Source: Atrina japonica
Lineage: Eukaryota; Mollusca; Bivalvia; Pterioida; Pinnidae
NCBI GenBank assembly: GCA_030159075.1
Contig: BROG01000046.1
Span: forward strand, 124,001-188,000
Length of the DNA stretch: 64,000 nucleotides
Direction: 5' to 3'
Both the position numbers and the translations under genes were made by a program. Positions 57,446 through 64,000 of the stretch are shown here, one piece after another; position 1 is the first letter of the stretch; each line of letters opens with the position of its first letter. A model generated the notes under the pieces. The model had not been told where the DNA came from, ran no database searches, and saw nothing but the letters and a program-made list of their open reading frames with translations.

Positions 57446-60400
57446 TGTGTCTCATCATGTTTTCTAAATTTTTAGATTTTAGACAAGACACAGAATACTT
57501 ACCAGACTTCAAATTAAAGGTTCTGCCCTTTACATTATCTTTAGATGGAGGTGACCACCAGTTCAAAAGTGAACTTACTACTGGCATTTGTCGTAGCAAT
57601 CCCTGAAAATAATAAAAACAACAAATATGTCATATCGATATCAAATTTAATAATAAAAAAATACCTTACACAACATTTCAAATAAATAACAACCATACAC
57701 ACATCTCCTGTATCCCACAAAAGTTAGACATTTGCAACATGAACAAGCTCAACATATAATGTACAGGTAATGTCATGTATGGTGGCCTGTTTTACTTCAG
57801 TCTGTATATTGTGTTACATTTGTCTAATGTGAATGGCATCCCCACCCTTTGTGCTTTGTTCAAAGGTATATTGTGTTACATTTGTCTACTGCAAATGACA
57901 TCCCCACCCTTTGTGCTTTGGTCAAAGGTATATTGTGTAACACTTGTCTAATGTGAATGACATCCCCACCCTTTGTGCTTTGTTCAAAGGTATATTGTGT
58001 TACATTTGTCTACTGCAAATGACATCCCCACCCTTTGTGCTTTGTTCAAAGGTATATTGTGTAACACTTGTCTAATGTGAATGACATCCCCACCCTTTGT
58101 GCTTTGTTCAAAGGTATATTGTGTAACACTTGTCTAATGTGAATGACATCCCAATTCCTTGCTCTTAGTTCAGAGGTATACATGTACTACACAGATCAGA
58201 AGTGAACCTTGGTAACTTCTCATACAAATGGCTAACATCATCTTGTTTAAGAAAATGGAGGTTTCTGTTCTTATATGGCAAGTTAGAGGTGTGTTTTGAG
58301 TTAAATATTTAACAATAAATCTGTATATCATTGTACCTCTTGCATTAACTTCTCTTGATTTTCTTTTTCCAATGCCTGATTTGCCTCTTCAATTCCTTTC
58401 TTGATTTTCTCAGACAGAGCTTCTAAATACTGCAATAAACAAAGACAGTTTTCAAGGTTTTATCGGTGTCTAGTTGTGACAACCATTTCAGACTCTAGGC
58501 TAAGTATAAGAAATCATTTGTGTACAATTTGTAAGAAATCTGATGATAGATCATTGAACGATCGCTCCTGAATTATTTTGTGGTCTGAGAATGTGTCCTG
58601 GGAGACCACTCTCATAAACAATCACCTGTCTTTTGGGACCATATTTTGAAACTACATTATTGTTTGTTAAATAATTATTTATATAAAACCTCTATTTAGA
58701 GACAATCTGTCTTGAGGGACCACATTAGTGGCAGATGCAGTGGTCTTTCAAGACAGGTTCCACTGTATTAAATTCTGATACTAGGTTCTGTTTTCAGAAA
58801 TACCAATATTTTCTGTTAACAACATTACTGTCTCAAATTCTCAAATACATTTACCCACTTAACATTAACCGTTTACAATAACTGACAATGCACCATACCT
58901 TAGAGGATTCCTCTATCTCTTTTCCAAGAGTACAGACAAGTCCAATCAATTCCTCTATGTCTGTTTCTTCCGTTATCAAACCAAACTTAACACAAGCTAG
59001 TTCACTACTGGTCTGACCTGTCAATAACAATGTAAATCATGAAAACATGTTATTAGTGATAAACATAAGTTGTTACTTTTATGATAATCATTTTCTACTG
59101 ACATTATCTACCACTTGCGATAAAGACCTTTGTAAATTTTCATTTTTTAAAATATGTAGAAGACTAATCAGAATAGATGTGAAAATTTCCAGATATTGAT
59201 ATAAAAGTTAATTTGAGGCAGGATAAATTTAGGGGTGGGCAGGTATGAAAATCTGCAGTCTGAATTAAGTTGCCTAATAGGACTACCTTATCTTTATTTA
59301 TCTAGAATAACATTTTCCTTTTCTGAGAACTTTAAACCATAGCATTTTGTTAATTAATATGTATTGTCTTTGTCTAAGTCCTTTCATGTTAATCTTGCTA
59401 GCAGTGGTCTAGTGGTAGATCATTTGACAAGCACAAACATCCCAAGGTTCGATTCCCAGTATCGGTTCATACCTATGAGTCACAAAAGGCAGTAACTATT
59501 CCTTAGCTAGCGCTTGGCATGAAACTTAAAAAACATCAGTCTTTTTTCTGAGACTTAAAACCTGGTTCCTGTGTCATGGCCAGCATGACAACCTCAGTGC
59601 ACTGACATCATTTCATACCATAGGTAAAAATTTGTGGCACTTCACCTAAAGTTGGGAAAATTTCCATATAAGGAACAAGATGTGTTTGTGAAACACAATT
59701 GCCCCCCATCCCAACAAATTTCTATGTTGCCAAATAATATATTCTTGGGAGTGATATAGAATAAAGAGATAAAAAAATTAAACTAATATTTGACCCCACT
59801 CATTATTTCTATGATGACGGTACTACTTACCTTGAGAGAAAGCTGTATCTGTTGACTTTAGTCTGTGAACCAACTCTATGTTAATATTATTGATTCCTCT
59901 TTTACCCTTATCTGAGAGTGCTTCATTATGGTCCTTCCAATCCTCTGGGATATATCTACAACAGGAGAAAATCAGGTACAGATATATCATATTTAAACTA
60001 TTTTACACTGTTAAACACACACCTTAAAAGCCAAAACTAGAGATGGTGAGTCTAAATTAACTACATAAATATATTTGAACTACCAAATGCAAAATTTATA
60101 CGAAATACTCAACACAGAATCTATATGGACTACTTTTCACAGAATCTGGATGGATTACCCTACACAGAATCTATATGGACTACTTTTCACAGAATCTGGA
60201 TGGATTACCCTACACAGAATCTATATGGACTACTTTTCACAGAATCTGAATGAATTACCCTACACAGAATCTATATGGACTACTTTTCACAGAATCTGGA
60301 TGGATTACCCTACACAGAATCTATATGGACTACTTTTCACAGAATCTGGATGGATTACCCTACACAGAATCTATATGGACTACTTTTCAAAGAATATGGA

Positions 60401-60885
60401 TGGATTACCCTACACAGAATCTATATGGACTACTTTTCACAGAATCTGGATGGATTACACTACACAGAATCTATATGGACTACCATTCACAGAATCTGGA
60501 TGGAGGACCCTACACAGAATCTATATGGACTCCTTTTCACAGAATCTGGATGGATTACCATACACAGAATCTATATGGACTCCTTTTCACAGAATCTGGA
60601 TGGATTACCCTACACAGAATCTATATGGACTCCTTTTCACAGAATCTGGATGGATTACCATACACAGAATCTATATGGACTCCTTTTCACAGAATCTGGA
60701 TGAACAACACTTCACAGAATCTATATCAGGGCTCTACAACACTAAAAATATTCATTCTTCATTTGGCTATATGAACAAATTTTCACAGAATCTATATCAG
60801 GGCTCTACAACACTAAAAATAATTCATATATAATATTCATTTGGCCATATGAACCAGAAATTTTACTAGCCAGCCATAAATATTT

Positions 60886-60969
<84 letters not shown>

Positions 60970-62995
60970 ATATGTGTGTGTGTGTATGTGTGTGTTCATA
61001 AAAAAATCCACGGGATGACAGAAATGAAATAAAATATTAATTTTCTAAGTTGATGTAACATGTTATTGTTTCAATTTATTTAAAACAAGGTTATTAACTG
61101 CATGTTGACCTTTTTGTGCATTTTTTTATCAATCCAGGAGTGTTTACATTCCTATATTTTTCATATTTGTTGCTCTAATATTGAGGCAACCTTAAACTTT
61201 GTTTTTAAATTTTTAGCGCCAGTTTCTTTTCGACAGAATTAACAAAATAGAGACTGCCCACAAATATTGTAAATTTTGTCTGTAAGTTAAAATCTAGAGT
61301 CCAACACCTGTGACCTGATTGTCAGACAAACACCTATAAAGTTCTTTAATTTGTAGGTGTTTGTCCGACAATCGGGTGTTTGACACTCGATTTTAATTTA
61401 CAGATAAAATTTCCAGTTCGGACTGTGGCTAATTCCTTTGGGGATTCTGTCACGTTTTATTGTGTTGCCCCATAATAGAATCCCCGAAGGAATTAGGCTG
61501 TGGTCTGCCTGCCCTCCTCGTCAAACACTAGGCCAAACTTTCTGCCCTGATTTTACCACTTAAAAATTGCTTAAATTAAAATCGAACTCGGGGCAGAAAG
61601 TTCGGCCTAGTCGAACACTAGCCATAACTTGGTTCCAGTATTCCTTTAACCAAGACTGTTTAAACTTAGTAGTGGCTAATGATGCTTCTGTTGAAATCGA
61701 CCGAGAAAAGAAAATGTCATCGTGTGCTGTTAGGAAAATTTCAAGTCGAAAACATGAGAGCAATACAACATGTTTTTATACAGTAATATACATGAGTTTG
61801 ATGCTCTAGTTTATCGAAACTGAATAACCAAATTGGTTGTTGTAAAGCGCATAACAGACCATGATTTCGATAATGTAATTTCACGGTGAAAACAGACAAA
61901 CTTTTGATTTCTGGCTTGGGGAAAAAACTGGTCGTAATGTGGCGACTGAATGAGGATAAACACTCGCCAAAATCTAAAAAATTGTCGCATTTGCGAGTGA
62001 TTTGGTCGCATTGTAGAGCATTGTATATGAACTACTTTTCACAGAATCTGGATGGATTACCCTACACAGAATCTATATGAACTACTCTACACTGACACAT
62101 GGGTCCTGTCCAATCAAACATTTTTTTAAGTAAAATTGATATATAAGGTGAAAAGATACATACTGCACAACCCCTAATCCTGCCCAGTTGGGTACTTCTA
62201 TCAACTGTAAGTTGTCCTGAGCATTTACTATGGCTTTAAACTTTTCTTGTTGATAAACAGTTGCATCTAAAATTGCCTGAAAATAAACAAAAATGATAAC
62301 TATTTGAACACTAGAGGATAAATTGTTTTACAAATATTGGATAATACAGTATATGGACGTGAAGAATTAGAATCATACATTATAATGGTAATTGAAATTG
62401 TCCACAGATTAAGAGGAGTCAAGTCCTGAAATGGAAATCTTATTTTGTGATTATCTATAGACATGTAGATCATGTGTAAATCTACATAGACATTTCTCAT
62501 AGACATATTTAAGAAATGGGAGAAAAAAATAATCAACCCCTACCTTGAGGGATGACAAAGGAATCTCAATCCTTGGAATAAGATTCTTGAATGACAAGCT
62601 CGATGCAAGCCTCTCAAGCAGTTTTCTTACAACAATGCTAAACACAGTAGCTATACTAAGTTGTTGATACATAGACAGACAGAGACAGAGACTAACAGAG
62701 AGATGGACACAGTGACAAGACAGATAGACAGTTATCGCCAATTCATAGACCAGTATTTGCTACACAATCTGGCCAATAATTCAACATGTAATCAGTAATC
62801 TATATGGGTTACATACATCAAACTTCATAGAAAATACAGAGTTTAATGCTTGACAATTTTCATTTTGTAATTTCTGCAGTGTAAAAAAATCAAAAGAAGA
62901 CTGAAATCTACTGTAGGATATGAAAAACCAACTTACAATTTGGGTCTTGAGGTCCTCTATAAAATTTTCTATATCACTCATTCTAGTTCTTTTCA
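52185..62995 (-). CDS. PDXDC1: pyridoxal-dependent decarboxylase domain-containing protein 1, C-terminal part (nine exons)
   Basis: PDXDC1 belongs to the group II PLP-dependent decarboxylase superfamily; its substrate is not established. Nine minus-strand exons join in one frame and encode the last 317 or so residues, downstream of the PLP-binding fold. In order: RMSDIENFIEDLKTQI; FKAIVNAQDNLQLIEVPNWA then GLGVVQ; IPEDWKDHNEALSDKGK; ELACVKFGLITEETDIEELI; LEALSEKIKKGIEEANQALE (probable coiled coil); GLLRQMPVVSSLLNWWSPP then KGRTFNLKSG; STEKTYKYHMQVQ; then a low-complexity Ser/Gln/Thr tail. The LRQ-PVV-S-LNW-SP, KGRTFNL and STE--Y-Y blocks match the vertebrate C-terminus in order. The N-terminal exons lie beyond the right edge. 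Introns are rich in minisatellites. Confidence 0.93.
52225..52805. repeat. 49-bp minisatellite in the last PDXDC1 intron
   Basis: About 12 nearly identical units of tataaaaatataaagatcat, acgacaatcacaggctctgg, ggttaagcc. One unit (about 52610) is shortened. The array ends 10 bp from the splice acceptor at 52216. Confidence 0.96.
53042..53172 (-). CDS. PDXDC1: PDXDC1 exon, low-complexity tail
   Basis: Acceptor ttgtttatttcag. It encodes DDRADKQNVVTIDQTNQSQV, QSHDATSAEEMSGNTPQSPT, LQV. Two overlapping donors are possible (exon end 53042 or 53047), and they change the C-terminus. Confidence 0.85.
53455..53610 (-). mobile_element. SINE family B fragment in a PDXDC1 intron
   Basis: On the minus strand it reads gaacctaagctgattttgtg, agaaagtttgccagtttact, tgaggaagactggtggtctc, ttcccaggtacattgtaact. 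It lacks a clear head. Confidence 0.7.
55255..55800. repeat. 105-bp minisatellite made of two related halves
   Basis: Units of gataaaactgagaagtactt, tcaatagcgaaacactaact, acatatgatagtgacttctc, aatatggacaagtgctttca, aaaatgagacactaactaca, aattt, about 4.5 copies. Each half contains ctttcaatag-gaaacactaactac. The unit is a multiple of 3, so frames stay open on both strands. Confidence 0.95.
56292..56476 (-). CDS. PDXDC1: PDXDC1 exon, start of the variable tail
   Basis: Acceptor tatttctttctag and donor gtatac. It encodes SISSTEKTYKYHMQVQEDSE, then a Ser/Asn/Pro-rich stretch ending SPSSANQ. Confidence 0.9.
57366..57441. repeat. (GT)n microsatellite in a PDXDC1 intron
   Basis: About 37 GT dinucleotides, 60 bp from the exon at 57503, on the downstream (donor) side. 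It could affect splicing or allele length, but nothing shows this directly. Confidence 0.97.
57503..57602 (-). CDS. PDXDC1: PDXDC1 exon with LNWWSP and KGRTFNL blocks
   Basis: Acceptor ttattttcag and donor gtaagt. It encodes GLLRQMPVVSSLLNWWSPPS, KDNVKGRTFNLKS. This is the most diagnostic exon of the gene in this window. Confidence 0.95.
57785..58180. repeat. 62-bp minisatellite in a PDXDC1 intron
   Basis: About six units of ggtatattgtgttacatttg, tctaatgtgaatgacatccc, caccctttgtgctttgttca, aa. Two subtypes (taatgtg and tactgca) alternate for part of the array. Confidence 0.94.
58337..58429 (-). CDS. PDXDC1: PDXDC1 exon, helical
   Basis: Acceptor ending tattgcag and donor gtacaa. It encodes YLEALSEKIKKGIEEANQAL, EKENQEKLMQE, a charged heptad-like helix. 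Exactly 31 codons. Confidence 0.92.
58590..58770. mobile_element. palindromic repeat of the acagtggaacct family
   Basis: Ends tcaagacaggttccactgta, the inverse of the family start. It contains two gggaccac-type blocks. It lies in the PDXDC1 intron between the exons at 58429 and 58899. Confidence 0.6.
58899..59017 (-). CDS. PDXDC1: PDXDC1 exon
   Basis: Acceptor ending attgacag and donor gtatgg. It encodes QTSSELACVKFGLITEETDI, EELIGLVCTLGKEIEESSK. Confidence 0.9.
59396..59680 (+). mobile_element. tRNA-derived SINE, family A, near full length
   Basis: A-box-like tagcagtggtctagtggt at 59399-59416 and B box ggttcgattcc at 59446-59456. Spacing and sequence are typical of a tRNA-derived Pol III promoter. 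The body includes ctagcgcttggcatgaaact and aatttgtggcacttcaccta. It matches the minus-strand copy at 35683-36001. In a PDXDC1 intron. Confidence 0.82.
59831..59955 (-). CDS. PDXDC1: PDXDC1 exon
   Basis: Acceptor tctcctgttgtag and donor gtaagt. It encodes YIPEDWKDHNEALSDKGKRG, INNINIELVHRLKSTDTAFS. It fits the frame of both neighbours. Confidence 0.88.
60100..60725. repeat. 50-bp minisatellite made of two 25-bp halves
   Basis: About 12 units of tacttttcacagaatctgga, tggattaccctacacagaat, ctatatggac. The halves ttcacagaatctggatgga and tacacagaatctatatgga are related. All three plus frames stay open for hundreds of bases because the unit has no in-frame stop in any phase. Confidence 0.96.
60891..60966. 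repeat. (AT)n/(GT)n microsatellite
   Basis: An AT tract of about 75 bp followed by tgtgtatatgtgtgtgtg. It lies inside the insert. Confidence 0.96.
61271..61412. repeat. 142-bp palindrome, arms about 65 bp
   Basis: Outer arms aaattttgtctgtaagttaa and ttaatttacagataaaattt, inner arms gattgtcagacaaacaccta and taggtgtttgtccgacaatc. Separated by a loop of about 15 bases. Confidence 0.9.
61429..61496. repeat. 68-bp hairpin with perfect-type arms
   Basis: Left arm ctaattcctttggggattct and right arm agaatccccgaaggaattag, one mismatch in 20, with a 28-base loop. Confidence 0.92.
61528..61610. repeat. 83-bp hairpin
   Basis: Left arm ctaggccaaactttctgccc and right arm gggcagaaagttcggcctag, one mismatch in 20. 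Loop about 43 bases. Confidence 0.92.
62024..62085. repeat. detached piece of the 50-bp minisatellite
   Basis: Reads gaactacttttcacagaatc, tggatggattaccctacaca, gaatctatatgaactac. Same unit as the 60100-60725 array, on the far side of the insert. Confidence 0.9.
62164..62276 (-). CDS. PDXDC1: PDXDC1 exon with VPNWAGLGVV block
   Basis: Acceptor tttattttcag and donor gtatgt. It encodes AILDATVYQQEKFKAIVNAQ, DNLQLIEVPNWAGLGVV. The PNW-G-GVV block is a conserved PDXDC1 landmark. Confidence 0.9.
62937..62995 (-). CDS. PDXDC1: PDXDC1 exon, first in window
   Basis: Acceptor tttcgtttcag and donor gtaagt. It encodes VKRTRMSDIENFIEDLKTQI; the first codon is shared with the missing upstream exon. It ends in phase 0. 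Confidence 0.8.
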
Positions 62996-63198
62996 CTGAA
63001 ACGAAAAAATAATCTTGATTCTTATGCAACATATTTGATATGATAATAAGCATATGCTGTGGTAAATTACATTTATTCCTACTATGTTTAAAACCAATAT
63101 AAAATATTGATTGTAGAATTAATTAAGATACTAATTATTCCAAAACAAAGAACTGTATTGAAAAATAAAAATAAAAAACAGATGAAGTTTTAGATTCG

Positions 63199-63200
<2 letters not shown>

Positions 63201-63259
<59 letters not shown>
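63201..63259. repeat. (AT)n microsatellite
   Basis: An uninterrupted TA tract right of the first PDXDC1 exon of the window. Confidence 0.96.
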
Positions 63260-63265
<6 letters not shown>

Positions 63266-63739
63266 ATAAAACATTTGTAGAGAGCCAGATTGTTGTAAAT
63301 TTAAACATTTTTGATGTATTTTGAAAACAAAATTCCAATTGATGCCATGTTTTTACCTTCAAATATCAACATTAGTCAGATTCTGTAAATATAGATTTAT
63401 TCAATGAAGGTTAATTTCATTCAAAATTGTTCCATTTGTGTGTTTAAAATTCAATATTTCGTGTGATGGTTAAATTTGCCAATTTTTTTTCTCACCATAA
63501 AATTCACAAAGATTATCCCAACATAAACATTTCTACATTTACTGTGTTTGTCATTTAAATCAAATCCTAATATGGCTTTGTTTATGATAAGTTTTGTGTA
63601 ATATTTAACACTACTATAATTATACCAAGGTAAAGTGGCATGTCCAAGTTCAGTCAAAATCCAAAACAATACGGTCATTTCCAAAAATAGGTTGTACATA
63701 TAAAATGTATTGCCTTGCATAGACTCCATGCATTACTGA

Positions 63740-63890
63740 ACCTCAGCCTGTCACCTCTGTTATGATCAAGTTCAGAATCGTTGTGTTTATATACATGTGC
63801 TAATTTACCTTGGTAGACCTGTACACCCAGAAATCTAATTCTAAGATTACCAACCTTGAGCTGATTCCAGGGGAGAGAATCTAATGCATA
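63740..63890 (-). repeat. dispersed repeat, partner of 10890-11085
   Basis: Shares cctgtc, tgttatgat, ttcagaat, ttgtgt, acatgtg, aattta, cttgg-tagacctgtac with the earlier copy. The minus-strand frame through it (TRP-LYS-LYS-rich start) is not a PDXDC1 exon, because it belongs to this repeat. Confidence 0.55.
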
Positions 63891-64000
63891 TGCCCTCTTT
63901 TTCCACATCTATAATTTGAAGATCAATATGTCTATGGTTTGCCACTAATGTTTCTCCTAACTAAAGAGAAGAAAATCAATAATTTTAAAAATGTTTGTTG

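Larger units (their letters stand above)
60726..62019. mobile_element. insert of about 1.2-1.3 kb splitting the 50-bp array, with several hairpins
   Basis: The array stops at about 60725, and one and a half further units appear at 62024-62085. The insert carries gctctacaa near its left end (60731 and 60802) and its inverse ttgtagagc at 62011-62019, a possible short terminal repeat. Inside are an (AT)n tract and the hairpins at 61271-61412, 61429-61496 and 61528-61610. No transposase frame. Its class is unknown. Confidence 0.55.

Noticed and set aside
59396..59470. A functional tRNA gene
   Set aside because: A and B boxes are present, but the sequence does not fold to a full cloverleaf with an acceptor stem. 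It continues into a SINE body.
60075..60833. 252-residue repetitive frame as a possible repeat protein gene
   Set aside because: All three frames are equally open across the 50-bp array, it lies inside a PDXDC1 intron, and a stop-free unit explains it.
63675..63908. Minus-strand frame as an upstream PDXDC1 exon
   Set aside because: It overlaps a dispersed repeat shared with 10890-11085 and does not resemble PDXDC1.

Overview
This is an AT-rich animal nuclear window. It has spliced genes with short exons, many minisatellites, long (AT)n tracts, tRNA-derived SINE fragments and foldback or MITE-like elements. The protein sequences and the SINE tails (attaaacaacaacaaac type) suggest a lophotrochozoan, most likely a mollusc and possibly a bivalve. 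That placement is inference, because no species-specific marker was recognised.

Three protein-coding genes are supported. (1) About 685-8443, plus strand: the 3' nine coding exons of WBP11 (WW-domain-binding protein 11), a proline-rich nuclear splicing factor. Its N-terminal exons lie left of the window. (2) 39590-41202, minus strand: a complete two-exon FOXJ1 coding region (424 aa), the forkhead regulator of motile ciliogenesis. It has probable untranslated 5' exons and a promoter around 42800-43300. (3) 52185-62995, minus strand: the last nine coding exons of PDXDC1 (pyridoxal-dependent decarboxylase domain-containing 1). The PLP-binding part of that gene lies right of the window. WBP11 and FOXJ1 converge across about 31 kb. 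FOXJ1 and PDXDC1 are tandem on the minus strand, about 9-11 kb apart. The three genes have no evident shared pathway.

The 31 kb between WBP11 and FOXJ1 holds no recognisable gene. It contains minisatellites (about 12.4-13.7, 20.6-22.0, 23.9-24.65, 31.0-31.7, 34.6-35.6 and 36.1-36.65 kb), scattered SINE pieces of at least two families, and several short inverted-repeat elements. Two of these elements have clear TA target-site duplications (17015-17321 and 22093-22570). The introns of PDXDC1 hold 49-bp, 105-bp, 62-bp and 50-bp arrays. The 50-bp array is interrupted by about 1.2 kb of foreign DNA carrying three consecutive perfect or near-perfect hairpins.

No rRNA, tRNA, CRISPR array, intact transposase or reverse transcriptase, or novel multi-gene system was found. 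The unusual content is repeat architecture. Exon boundaries were set by hand from GT/AG signals, reading-frame continuity and family similarity, without alignment software.
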